Shown: positions 1-12,200 of the stretch, piece after piece | Position numbering within the stretch: the stretch's first letter is position 1 | Layout: each line of letters begins with the position of its first letter | Origin: Chionis minor | Taxonomy: Eukaryota > Chordata > Aves > Charadriiformes > Chionididae | Assembly (NCBI GenBank): GCA_013398295.1 | Contig: VZSF01002036.1 | Location: 392,014 to 456,013, forward strand | Direction: 5' to 3' | DNA length: 64,000 bases | Program-made: the position numbers and the translations under genes | The notes under the pieces: model-generated | Database searches by the model: none | What the model was told of the DNA's origin: nothing | What the model saw: the letters and a program-made list of their open reading frames with translations, nothing else

Positions 1-1383
1 TGTGATGTTGATCTTCATTAAAGTCCTTACAAATGAGCCTAGTAACTGCAGGCCTGGAAGTTTATTTCTGCATCAGGTAAATAAGGAGAGACCGTAACAA
101 AACATCAGTAGCCATATGGGAAGAGGGTCAGGATTAACTTCTCTACAGCAGTCATGCCCCAAAATATTTTATAGTTGTTAGATCACATCAACATGTGTAT
201 GGATAACACAGACAGTTGATACAGTGTGACTGGATTTTCAACAGACTTTCAACAAAATCCCTCACCAAAGACTCTTAGAGAAACAAAAACTTGAAGATTA
301 GTCATGGGCTAAAGGGAAGGTATTCCTCAGGATTAGCGACTGTTGAAAAGAAGGGAAACAAAGGCGAACAGTAAGTGGTCAGTTTTCACAGAGAAGGATG
401 ATTACTGGCAGAATCCTCTGGAGATCTCTGCTGGGATTCTGCTGCTCAACATATTCAAAAATTATGTGGAAAATGTTAAGTAGTGAGTTAGCAAAGTTTA
501 CAGGTGATAAGAATTATTCAGGCGTAAATCTATGTATAAAGTGTTATGAAAAGGTCTTATGAGTAATGCAACAAGAAAATAAGAGATGAAAGGAAGGGTA
601 AAAACTTGGAGGAAAACAGCCTTAAGAATATCTACAGGAGGAGAGGTTCTTATCTCAGGAGAGAGATCTTAGAGGATTGTGAGTCCTTTGGCAACGCCAG
701 TACAATACAATTGACAACCAAAAGACAATGGGAAAGTTATTATCAGAAGAAGAATCTGAGACAGAAAATGTCATTGTGCTTGTGTCTAAGTCCCTGGTAC
801 ATCCATAACCTGAGCTGTGTGTGCAGTTGCAGTGAGCAATGCTGGGGAACACCAAATGGTTTCTGTATGAGTAAGACTGAATATGGCTGTGAGAGTCTCA
901 AATATGTCGTTCATGCGTCTGATTATAACTTCACAGCCTGCAAATGGAGCCTAGTGTAAAAGCATCCATCCTACTGCATACCTCCTGTAGAGAGTCTGAG
1001 CAGGACCGCCAACATGATATGCTCAGGACATATCTCATCCCATGAGAAAGAACTGTCAAGTGTGTGCCCTAGCAACCAAGCATTTCTGGAAAGAGTCAGC
1101 TTTACTATATATGTGTTGTACAGGTGGTTTCTGTAAGCACAGCAATGCTTTGCCAGGCAGTAGATATCTACACACTGCTGTCCAGGAAATGTACACTGTG
1201 AGCATGGTGACCCTACCACCTTCCCAGGGGTATCCACCCACATTTTCTCGTGCTTCTAGAGCATCCTATGGCTCCACAGCAGGAAGATCTAAACAGTGGC
1301 TAAAGAAGACTCCCTGAGGTTTGCATGGCCAAGGTAGGTATTGGTAAAAGGCTTTTCTGCAGCAGATGCTGGAGAGTTTTAGA
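1..1383. other. Unique non-coding DNA
   Basis: No gene or repeat is recognised here. Two overlapping-strand open frames at about 606-959 and 1042-1317 have no family resemblance, no ribosomal or splice context that singles them out, and composition like the flanks. A good 5' splice-like site (CCAAG/GTAGGT) lies at about 1335 just after the second frame, but the frame stops before it, so a coding exon is not supported. Confidence 0.6.
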
Positions 1384-1443
1384 GAATACGCGTATTCCTA
1401 CATGTACATGTGCATGTCTACCTAGGTATGCATACATGTGTGT
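1384..1443. repeat. Cluster of perfect palindromes with alternating purine-pyrimidine tracts
   Basis: Four perfect self-complementary blocks lie in 52 bp: GAATACGCGTATTC (1384-1397), ACATGTACATGT (1400-1411), TACCTAGGTA (1419-1428) and GTATGCATAC (1426-1435). Positions 1399-1417 and 1427-1443 alternate strictly between pyrimidine and purine. The first block holds two CpGs in an otherwise CpG-poor region. This can extrude as small cruciforms or adopt Z-DNA in principle. No protein-binding role can be assigned from sequence. Confidence 0.85.
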
Positions 1444-2387
1444 TGATATCCCTCTATATGGCTGATACAGATGTTCAACATTAGATAGATATATAGCTGT
1501 CTAATAGTGAAAAGCACACCATGTGTAGTAAATCATTTTACCAAGTCAGATTAAAGGTGCTGTTACTCATGGCAATGTAATACTATCTGTAATTTCTGTG
1601 TTAAACTTGACATTATAAATCCTTTAATCTGGGTATTTAAAAGCTGTTCTATGGCTCATTTTTCAAACGGCATTCCAGTTAACACATTTACTGCTAATGA
1701 ACCACTAACATGTTCTCTCTTTCTTAGATAAACGCTGTTGACCAACATTATTATTTGCTCGTCAAATAATTTTTTTTTTGGCTTTTTAATTTAATTGCTT
1801 CAATAAAAATATACCCCAATAATGCATTTTTAATTACACTTCCCAGGTGACCTATGCAAAAAGAGGTTTTATAATGAAGCCACAATAATTAGCCTGTCAC
1901 AGTCCAGTTTGGGGCTATTGTGTAGTTGTCCTTTCCATAGTTCACCTTAGCCTGACTGGAATTCTAAAAACCTTATATATTATCTCCCATAACACTTAGA
2001 AAGGTATTAAAAATGTGTGCAGTACTGGCAGAAGCAGGCTTTCTAATTATTGTCAACTATTTTCAGTGTGACGTGGCAGATTCCCTTGAGAACTGAAACA
2101 ACAGCCCACTCCAGGATTTGTAATAGGCCCTAGAGCCTAAGTAGTTGTAGACAGAGCTGTTTCCCTCAGGATAGATAATTGGTTTACATAGCAGCTCAAC
2201 ATCTGAACTAAATCCATTTTTTTCTATTGTCATTTCCCTGTTAAATATACATAACTATTTGGCGGTATTAAATACAATGTGAGTCACTATTTAATAGCAG
2301 AATAATTTGCATGAGCTACTTTACCTGGAATGCTAATAACTGTTATCACCGTACATTTCCATGCATAAATGATAAAATATTATTAAG
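1444..2387. other. AT-rich unique DNA, candidate conserved non-coding element
   Basis: There is no gene. The stretch is dense in homeodomain-type cores (TAATTA-like, for example around 1805-1840) and has an octamer ATTTGCAT at 2305-2312, the POU-factor site in reverse orientation. Such composition, free of recognisable transposons for almost 1 kb, is typical of vertebrate conserved non-coding elements around developmental genes. That reading is inference: conservation cannot be seen from one sequence. Confidence 0.35.
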
Positions 2388-2462
2388 GTGAAATTCTGTA
2401 GTCCTTAATCAAACGCAACTTTCACTGAAGCCACTGGGACATTTGCTCAATTAAATATTGCA
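2388..2462. repeat. Degraded MITE-like palindromic repeat fragment
   Basis: The text around AATTCTGTAGTCCTTAATC followed by CACTGAAGCCACTGGGA resembles the short palindromic elements, widespread in birds, turtles and crocodilians, whose arms read like 'attctgcagtccttactca' and 'attgaagtcaatggga'. The copy is diverged and the second arm is barely visible. The family name is not certain. Confidence 0.5.
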
Positions 2463-3540
2463 AAACATATCTCTTAGTTTCTTGAAAGTAAGATATCATC
2501 ATTAAGATATTCTACCTAATGTTATTATTGGTCAGCTTATTAAATGAGACCATATTAATATTTTGTACAGGTATAGCCAACACTGTAGGGTGCTGATCTT
2601 CTATCATCACTTTATAAACCACTTTTATGAAATGCTCAATTACCGGAATTAATGACTAAGACACAAATATGTTTACTGTGGCTGGCAATAACATGATTCT
2701 AGCCACTAAATATCCTGAGTCTGAGTTACTACAAACATAAGATAGATACTGAGTTTATTTTTAAAATATATTTTACTTCTTGCAAACATAAAATAAATTT
2801 TACCTCAAGTTTGCAAATCTAGGAGCAGTACATACAAAACTATTTTAAAAGCATGTATCAAGAAACTGCAATAATAGTGGTTTCTTCCCTTAACAAAGGA
2901 TGCCTTCCTATTTAGTGTAAAGAAGAAAACAATTGCAGAACATTTGAATAAAACTTATTTGCTCACAGCTTTTCAAGGAACATAACAAGACTCTGAGCCT
3001 GCAAGTACTGAGTACTTAAGAAATTCAGGATGCTCAGAAATCACAGGATTACATCCTAATCCTTGTGGTTAAATATGATATCCAGCTGTGCAATGCAGCT
3101 AGAGGTTTCCTGTCTTTGACACTAAATTTGGTCATATTGGAGTTGAAGAAGCAGGACCCTTATAACAAGACTCATGATGCATTTTCTATTCCTCCACTGA
3201 TTTCAGTGAGTATCCTGGGTGCATGAAAAATGAGTATTGTGCCTGTGGCTTGTTATCTGATGTACACAAGAACTGAAAATACCACCTATATTTCTAGTGT
3301 ACATCATTTATCACCAGCTCAGAAATCACATGGCTGCTATGCTTTCTAAAGAGCTGATTTGTCACTCCTTGTGTCTGATATTAAGATGTTGTTGCTGGAT
3401 ATTTTCTGTCCCCAAAAGGAAAAAATTCAGATAAAGAAACAGTGGGAAATCAATTCATAAGAGTGGTCAAAATGTGATACCCTGAAGTTTGCAAGTCTTT
3501 GTAGAAATACCTAGGGATATTTCATCTCATAAGATGTACA
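2463..3540. other. Unique non-coding DNA with faint old-repeat traces
   Basis: No gene is seen. Around 3195-3245 a CCACTGATTTCAGTGAG stretch and a following TGGGTGCATGA echo an old amniote repeat (usually 'ttcagtggga...gggtgctcagcac'). The match is too weak for a firm call. Confidence 0.4.
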
Positions 3541-3610
3541 GGTCAGACCTTGCACACCATGACCATTGCCGTTGATTTCAGTGTACAGAGCCAGTGGCTC
3601 CAATTCTACA
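3541..3610. repeat. Possible MITE-like fragment
   Basis: CATTGCCGTTGATTTCAGTG at about 3563-3582 resembles the 'attgccattgacttcaatgg' centre of sauropsid palindromic elements. The flanks do not show a clear terminal inverted repeat. Confidence 0.35.
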
Positions 3611-4780
3611 AAATACTCAAGCCCTTGTAAAAAGCTACTAAAGCATAGCAAAACCATTAAGCATGGGCTTAGCTTTAAATTTACGCTTAAGTTAAATCGA
3701 AGACAAGATCTAAGTCTGTGTTTGCCTACTACCAACAACTTCTTGTGCCCAAAACAAAGCACTGTGTTGTGCTGGAAGAGGCAGCAGAGTCTTCCTCTCA
3801 GAGCTCTGAGGTTGGTGCGGTTCATACCAGAGATACAGCCATCAACCTTAAGTATTGTAATGAACAGTAAATATTATTGTTTAAGCAAATCTCTACCAGA
3901 AACTAATATGCCTAACATGCTTAAATATGACATGGCATATGTTATGTGTGTACTAAGACTGAATTTCTTAGAGGAGCAGAAAGGATGAGGAAAAAAATCA
4001 GTCATGTGAGTTGTCAAATATAACCTTTTGGCATTCTAATAAACTGTTGCTTAGATAGAAATATCAAGCTATTACTAATGGCTATTAATGTGTACATGCT
4101 TCATGTAATTTTATAGTATCTTATTTTAATATCTGTAATTTTAATGAATTGCAATTTAGGAAAGAAACAATTTTCATTTACTTTATATAACATAATTATG
4201 GACCAAATTAACCCCACACTAGTCTTAATTACATTTAGTTTCATTTGGCTGATCAAGCAATTAATGTGCCACTGTATTTTGGAAGTAAAAACCAAGTTGT
4301 TATGGTCTGTCTTCAAAAAACATGTACTCATCTCAAGTGTAGCCGCTGTGTAAAACTGTTCTTTGGAATATTTTTTTTTTTTTTGGTTTACTGTACGTCC
4401 GTATGTTGCAGCACAAGAATGTGAGTATAATGAGGCCCTTCTGCACCTGGGGTCCTGTTATACTATGCTGCTTAATAATCTTCCCTTCATGCCACCCTTT
4501 ATCTGCTGTTCTCAGATTGTACTTGTGCTTTTCTCTTTTAATTGGGAACTAATTTTAATTTTGCCATTAGAGATGATAAAAAAGCCCACATATAAACTTG
4601 TAGTTGCTCAAGCCTCTGTACTGCCACTCAGCTTTTTTTGAAGTCAGGTCTGGAACTAGCTCTTTTTGCTCTTCTGGCTAAAGAATAGTAGAGGAAGAAT
4701 ATTTTTAAAAGCCAAGACAAGAAAACCCATAAAATATTGAGCTGCATACTGATGTTCATATTCGGGTTTTCCTAAGCACT
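3611..4780. other. Unique AT-rich non-coding DNA
   Basis: No gene, RNA or clear repeat is recognised. Short open frames on both strands (for example 3566-3988 plus) have no recognisable domain. A T-run lies at about 4371-4384. Confidence 0.55.
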
Positions 4781-4846
4781 CCGGTGAAATCAGTGCCTGC
4801 AGAATGACAGCAGGAAAACTGTGTAATGGCTCTAGGATCTGGCCCA
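4781..4846. repeat. Possible MITE-like fragment
   Basis: GGTGAAATCAGTGCCTGCAG near the left end and AGGATCTGGCCC at the right (about 4834-4845) match the terminal and inner motifs of sauropsid palindromic repeats, whose ends usually read 'gggccagatcct'. Only one clear end is present. Confidence 0.4.
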
Positions 4847-6227
4847 TTAGCATTTAGTGCTATCTATCAGTGTGTCTAATCCTTTTCAACTAATTGAGAG
4901 AGAAAACAGCCCTTTGCAATATAGGTATGTTGTGAATCTAATTGGGGTAGTACAAGGTTATTTAAGCACACTTCATAAGCCAGGCATTCTCACAATAACA
5001 GAGCTATTGTATTATCTATTTACGAGGATTTGGGGATGCTTTGAGAAATCATGGGTTTCATGTCATAGCAATCTCCTTGTGTTATTTTCAAAATGTGAAA
5101 AAACAGTGGCTTTTATCATGACCTTCACATTTCTCCATGGAAAGCAGCAGTGCATTTAATGAAACAGCATTTTATTAATGCCACTATTTTTACAAATAAT
5201 TTGTGTAGTCTGGTAACTTAGATGTACTTTCCAGCAACTTTCTTCCATTTAGAGGGTGGATGAAGCATGGTGCTATGGTGCTACTACTGGGACTAAGGCT
5301 TTGCTGGACCTCAGGAAAATCTGGGTCTTAATGTACTCTTCAGCTACTTCAGCCAAACTATAACACTTTTTTTAACTGAAGGAATTCAAAGCCATTTGTA
5401 AATCTTTTTTTAGTGTCCTTAACTGCAATTCCGAGAAAGCAATGGCTTTACACTTTCTTTCTCTCCAGATAATGCTCAAAGCTAAATTTCTCTCCCTGAA
5501 GAACATTAGTCAAACTGACTTTGTAGGGTTCTTTACATGACTAAAATGAGTTGGATTTGACCTTTCATTTTCAACTGGTCTGGATGACAATCATCAAGCG
5601 TATCATATTATATTCGTGTCAAAAGCAAAAAGATTTTTTTTCCCCCCACTCTTACTAGAAGGAAAGACAGGTCTTTTTTTTCCCCCTATGTGTTCACTGC
5701 AAATTCTCCACTTTTCGCTTGTAAAGGGTTGAGGAAAATTTAGACAGGAGGAATGTAGAAGCCTCTGTAGCCATACATTTAATCAAGGTTTTTCCTGCAT
5801 TTACACTACTGGAACTGGCCCATCAGCCACTGTTTCCACTCAACAGTGTGACCAAAGCTGTTCACGGGTAGGACGATGTGGGTCACCTCCGGTCCAGGCT
5901 GGGGAACAGGCTGCACATGTCACGGCTTGCGGCAGTTTATCCTTTTCATGCAAATAGTCTAACCAGGGTCACCTCATTTGTGGTTAGCTGCTGAAGTTCA
6001 AAGGCTGCTGCAGACAATGCTTAGCAAATAATAAAAGTAAATCTGGCATAAAGTCATTCATGACTTCCCAACTGTAGGAGAAACCAATCTCTCCAAGACA
6101 GATATAAACCCTGTATCAATCGGATGACACAGTAGTTTTTTAAGAATCAGGGGTCACAGGGAAGTATATCTTCCTGCACGCTGATTTGGGCGAGATCATG
6201 TGGAGTGCGTGAGCGAGGGTGGAGAAG
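4847..6227. other. Unique non-coding DNA
   Basis: No gene, RNA or repeat is recognised. Short pyrimidine tracts occur at about 5634-5650 and 5672-5687. Confidence 0.55.
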
Positions 6228-6310
6228 TCTGGCCCTAAAGGAATAGCCTGATCAATTGGGATAAATTCAATAGGAATTTCGCCGTTGATTTCACTGGTAG
6301 GGGAATTTTA
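6228..6310. repeat. MITE-like palindromic repeat fragment
   Basis: The stretch starts TCTGGCCCT and continues ATTGGGATAAATTCAATAGG, then GCCGTTGATTTCACTGG. This order is characteristic of the palindromic elements common in bird, turtle and crocodilian genomes. It is diverged and the right terminus is not clear. Confidence 0.55.
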
Positions 6311-9157
6311 CTCTCACATGAAGCGTCACACAGTTAGAAACAGATGTTAAAGATGGAATTGATTATATCTGGTTTTCCTCTAAATTTTCCCTATCAATCT
6401 TTCTAAACCAAAAGAAGGCAGTATTTTCTAATTGCTGCTATATACTACATTTAAGAGAAATTTATATGGCAAAATACAGATACATTCTGAGGCCTAAGTG
6501 TACTCATTATCAGAGCAAAATGCAATGTAATGAATTGCAATTGCTTCCAATCTATTTCCCCTATGCAAAGAGAATACACAGGCTACTGAGACAATAGCAT
6601 TTCTTTACATTTCTAGTGTGACCAGCCAAACCACCGTCCCACATCACTTACTGAAGTAAGCACTGTATTGACTCCTGAGTTTGAAATGTACAGGATTTTT
6701 AGCTGCATTTGCAAGATGGCTAGAAATCTTTGTCACATTTGCAGTGATTTTATTTTCAAAGCGCTACTCTACTTTTTAACTTATTAACTACAGTGTAGCA
6801 CAGGGCTTGCTCTTCCTGCAAAGCCTGTCGGACATACAGATGGGTTTAGAAAAAAGGAAAGCGCTGAGTAGCGGGCAAACCACAGCAAGTGCAGTCCAAC
6901 CATGAGTGTGACAATAGGGTTATGACTCCATGTGGCAGCCTGAATATGTCTCCCCAGTTGTTCCGCAGCATGTGGAACATACATCAGTAACTGCTGAAAC
7001 TTTTAATAGATTGACTGTGCTTTGTAGCAATTGGCAAAGCCACCACCCTCCTCCGCCACTGCCGCCAGGTATACCAGGGAGTGGTGACGGTGGGATCGAC
7101 AAGTTGCTCTCACACAGAAAAAACTTTTCTCTTTGTACCCAGAACTACCAGAGAAATGACACTTAGGGGTTGGATTGACTTCTAGGAGAAAAACTAAAAA
7201 AGAAAAATAAAGCCATTCTGAAAATTGCTGTTAGCATGCTCAGAAAAGATAGCACTGTCGAATTATGTTTTAGAAAAACTGACTCCTAATATTCTTCTAA
7301 GGAAGAAAGTATCTTTATATCAGTTACTGAAAGCTGAGTAGGACGTTGTTGACTACCTTCTTTTATTTGTAAGATGTTATTCTAACACAGATTGCTATTG
7401 TTTATTTCAGAGGAAATAAAAGACCATCCTAAATAACATTAAAGTGCAACTGAAAAAGTAATGATGATATACCTTTTATCACACATTATCTTTGATTTTT
7501 TTAAATTCTAATTTTAATCTTTACATTATACATCACACATTTGTTCATTAGTTTGCATACGTCAGTCATTCAGTCGTAGTCCTCCAGTCAGTTGTTGGTG
7601 AAAATTAGCTAACGTTCTACTCTATTTCACACTCAAAGCACTTCCATTATGGTTGGATAATGGTTGTACCATCAATAAAGAGTATGAATCCAGTTATGTG
7701 GAGACCTCGGCTTAACCTTTCCATATGCTATTGATATTTATAGAGCTTCTGACATAATCAATTAGCCTGAAAACTGGCACTCATGGAAGGTAAACCCGTA
7801 TAAAGGAACCATTGCATCTGCATTTTCATTAACCTTTCAGATAAATATGTAGAAAACAAAGACAAATATGTACCATATGTAAGGTACACTAATCCCCCAA
7901 ATTTTCTAATGATATTGCAGATCAGAAATAAACTTGTTTAGTGGTATCTTGATCGCTACGTTCTGTAGCTGCTTTCATGAGTGTTTTAATCTTCAGACAG
8001 ACATCTAGAAACACTGTGAAGGTGAAATGAGATTAGCTGACTCTCATATGATACTCCTCCCAAACTAGTACTGAGTTTAAAGTCAGATGCAAAACCCACT
8101 TTTATACGGTAGCAACTCTACTTGTAGTCAACTGTTAATAGCTGAAATAGCATAGACATAATCTGGGAAAGAAAGAATAAAACACAGGACATACAATTCC
8201 ATATGACCACCCAGTCAGGTAAGAAATCAGTCTGCAACAGAGAGAAACTGAGTTTTGGTAACACGTTTCTTTCTTCTTTTTTTTTTTTTTCAAGCAGACA
8301 CATACGAATTTCGGATCTTCCTCATCCACACACAAGAGGATCGTCCTCCACACAAGTTTCAGGGGAATACATAAGGAATCTGTTTCTGTTTGGAGATACC
8401 TGGCCCTGCAGCAGGAGCTGGAAGAGCTGAAGGTGGAATCCTGGCTTTACTGTGGTTCGTGGGAGTTTGTACTCCCTTTCCACTGACACTCTGCATAAGT
8501 ATATTTTTGCTTTGTTGGAAGATTTACTCTGTTAAACACCTGATTTTTGTTACTCCCTTGAGTGATGGTTCAGAACATGATTCATGATATTTTAGCCTTT
8601 TTCTAGAATAAAGATTTGGTTCTAATGGAAGTATTTTCATCTTGAGAGAACAAGCTATATCTAATTATTAATTAAAATATTACTAAAGTAGATTAGTTTC
8701 CCTGGCCTATATGTTCCACCCTATTAATGCAAGTCAGATGGAAGAGATTTCTGAAGACATGAGTAGGAGGGCTGCAAGGAAGTCAAGTCCTCAGTATTAC
8801 CTCTGGAGATCTCAGGGGAGATCCACAGGACTCCACTGAGCACCTCAGGAATGACAGCCATGTCTGTCTGGGCTAGCCTTGAAAGCAGGCAAAAGGATTG
8901 CTGTCCCAAATAATATGAATTCTCCCTTACAGTGAGAAGAGTGTGAGGAGGTGCGGCAGAAGGGAAATACAGAGAGCTGTAGGCAGACCGGAGGAAAGGA
9001 CGGGAAGATATCTACCATATCTGCTATCACCTTTCGAGTTTTACATTTGCATCTAGTTATAGTAACCACTGAGGTTGCCATTTACTGGCAAACGCAGTAC
9101 TCACCTATTTTTGGACCCAAGCCATGTGAATTACTTAGGGGGACTTAGGCAGACGGG
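6311..9157. other. Unique AT-rich non-coding DNA
   Basis: No gene is recognised. A good 5' splice-like site (CAG/GTAAGAAA) ends a short stretch at about 8219, but all three frames upstream of it are closed within about 60 bp, so it is not a coding exon. A T-run lies at about 8277-8291. Confidence 0.55.
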
Positions 9158-9226
9158 GTGAAATTCCCCTCGCTGCAGCTGAAAGCAAAATTCACATAGA
9201 CTTCAAAGGGGCCAGATTCCCTCAGT
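9158..9226. repeat. MITE-like repeat fragment
   Basis: GTGAAATTCCCCTCGCTGCAG, followed by ATTCACATAGACTTCAAAGG and then GGCCAGATTC, is the motif order of degraded sauropsid palindromic repeats. No target duplication can be identified. Confidence 0.5.
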
Positions 9227-12200
9227 CATCAAAGGATGTTGGGTCCTTCGTAATAATACCTTTACATATGCATAAGAACAGGCTAAAGGAAAATGGAATA
9301 GATTATACGTAAGGAAGAAAATGTCCTCAGAGCCTGGATATTTAGTTTGGTGTGAGTGGTGTGTTTGCAACAGCAATCCCTTTGGTTGCAGGACCTCATG
9401 GCAAGACATGATGGTGAAAAGAGAGAAATTACACCATTAATTAAAGAGATATATGGCTGCTACATTTGAATAGTAGGGCTAGAAAATGTAATAGATGGAA
9501 GGCTTTCTAAGTCATAAGATGGTGTGGTGTAAATGGAGGACTTGTAACCTTAGTCTAGCAGTCTGATGGGCTTTTGTTTCAAATCCCATCCTACACACTT
9601 AGTGCAGCTCTAGCCTTTTATTAAAATGGGAAAATATATTGTTTATAAAGGCTACTCTTGACAAATAGTAACCAAAGAAAGGTGCAAAAAAATGTATTGT
9701 TTCCATAATCAGAGATACACTGTAAGACAGAATAAAGTGATAAATACAGAGTATAATTGTTTGGTTTTGTTGCTATCTGTCCGTGCCCAGTGGCAAGGAA
9801 GTCCAAATGAATTACAAAGTAATTTTTAATAAAAGAACCAAAAAAAAAAATAATGGGCTCCATAACCTGAAAGAACTTTGAATAAAAAATGTCCCCTGAA
9901 ACTGAAAGTCCCTTTAAAATCTCCACACTTTCTCACCGTTCTTTTTTTTTTTCTTTCCCCTGCTCTTACTTAAAAGCCTCTGGGTGATTTGTCCTATTCC
10001 CTGCCCAATAACAGCCAGACCATTGTTTTAGGGAAGATATTTTTAATGTTGTATATTTTACTAGTTTTTGTTGTTGTTTTCCTCTTTTCCTTGGACATTT
10101 CATCCACACACTGCAGAAAATGTGAACATAAGCAGCTGCAATATGAGATGAACTCTGAACACCAAATAGGTAGGCCCTAGAGGGGAGGAACTGAAATATG
10201 AGCTGCTTATTCTTGGAGCCCTTTAAACCCTCCAATCTGTTTTAAATTATTTTGGTGCCTCTATTTAAAGGTTAAATTTTTGTTGTTGTTGTGAGCCATA
10301 GTTTAGTAATACAAAACCTGGGCAACATCAGCATAGAGTCAATTCACAGATTACACACCCAGGGTCTTTCCTGATCCCGCCTAAAGTGAAGCAGCATGTT
10401 TATACTTAGCAACACATTTTGACATGAATGAACTTTTCACGTCTCTGCTCATAAAATAAACACTTATATTCAGCAGGAAAAAAAATCATCTCACTCAACG
10501 ATCCGGCTTACATATGTTATTTACAGACCATATGTCGAAATCTAAATATGGTTATGGATATGCAGAAATTATAGATATAAAACATTGACTTCAGAGCTGT
10601 GCATTAAACACCAAACCTTTTACACCTTTCGTTAAATCCTTTCTCTGTTCTAAGTCTTTAGCAGATTAGATTTCACTAAAAATACGGCAAACTTATTTTT
10701 CCCCCCCACCCCTTTCAAGCAAAATCTTGGCACCTAAAGCATTTTTTATGTTTTGTTTTTCCTTTTACAGTATTTTTTTTCAGGGCACTCATAATTTGAG
10801 CACTAGGGCTTAGATGTCAGCATGAACACAGTTTCGATAGCTGCTTTTTGCCATTGCCACTTTGAGTTCAGCTCTACTAAGTGCCAATGGGAAATTCCTA
10901 AAGGCCAAGGCATTTTCAATAAATTAGCATCAAGACACTGAGTCTTTGTATAGCATTTAGGTGAAACTTGATTCAAAATGCATATTTGGGGATTTCTGAC
11001 AATGCTTTCTTTGTTTTTTATGCAAATACAAAAAGTCTTGGAATCTCTTGAATTTATATGATCAAAGATGACCACCATGAATGTGTCTGGAAGCATTACC
11101 AAATGACAGAAATACCAGAGACAGTTATATTACAAAGATTAAAATAGACATTTCTTAAAACTATGCCTTCTAGAGAACACTGGGTTGTTTTTACAATTCA
11201 TTAACTTTACGTATTTTTAATCAACCTAATTCTGAAGCATTGCATTTGACATGATACACATCAAATGGTTACCGCTGGCTGGGGACTCAGAGACTTCTAA
11301 AATATAACAATTAAAAGGTTTATGCTCCTCTCAGTGGGCAAACTAAACTCTGCTACAATTAATTACTAAGAGAATTACACACTCTTTTTAAGACTTGAGT
11401 ATGATTTCAACAATATTAAGTAGCATGGCCTGCACTCCTTCCACTGCAGCAACTATGATCTGAACTTAGTGCATGGATCTTTTTATTCAAACTGTGATAG
11501 GAATGCTTTGTGTTTTGTTCTGCTGGGCTGTTTTCTCTAAATAACTGCAATCAGCTAAAGAAGAGACACTTTTCTGCAAATATATTTCAGTCGCATAGGT
11601 CCAATTCTCTTTGTAAAGATCAACAATACATTATAAAAACATGAAATAACTGATTTTGGTACTCTAGGTTAATATCAAACTACATTATGCCATGAAAAGA
11701 AAAAATGTTATCTACCTAAAAAGAAAAGCAGCTATTTTATCTGCCCCTCTAGATGGAAGATTTGTATATTTATTTTATGTTGACACAAGCAACAGAGTGA
11801 AATGAAAATACAGTCCAAAGAGAATTGACTTTCACAAGGTTCTCAGAACTATTTTGAAAACCATTTCTTTTGTGCTATCATTTACTTTTTTTTGCTTTAG
11901 TCATGTCATTCAGGACCTTCAGGCTTTACCTCCAAACAGTGTTTACTCCCTGCTACACTGCAGTGGACTTTGGATCCAGACCACACTGTCTGCTACCAGG
12001 ACATTGTGGTGTATATGCTCATTTTGTCTGGTAACACCCCTCAGGCAGAACAGCACCAATGTGGTCAAATCTCCAATAAAGTTTAGAAAGAAGTACCAAG
12101 GAGGATTGAAGAAGGCAGGTGAGAAAGGGAGAAACAAGCACAGGAAATATACTCTTGCAAATTAAGGAATGTGAGATTTGATAATGTTCACAAAAGTCTC

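Noticed and set aside
8150..8219. Strong donor CAG/GTAAGAAA suggesting an exon
   Set aside because: All three upstream frames are closed within a few codons of any acceptor, so no coding exon; kept only as a note.
8118..8353. Minus-strand frames with a lysine run
   Set aside because: The lysines come from the T-run at 8277-8291; the translation is low-complexity.
9535..9600. tRNA-like or SINE promoter text (GTTTCAAATCCCA resembling a B box)
   Set aside because: No A box at the right distance, and no acceptor stem or cloverleaf could be formed.
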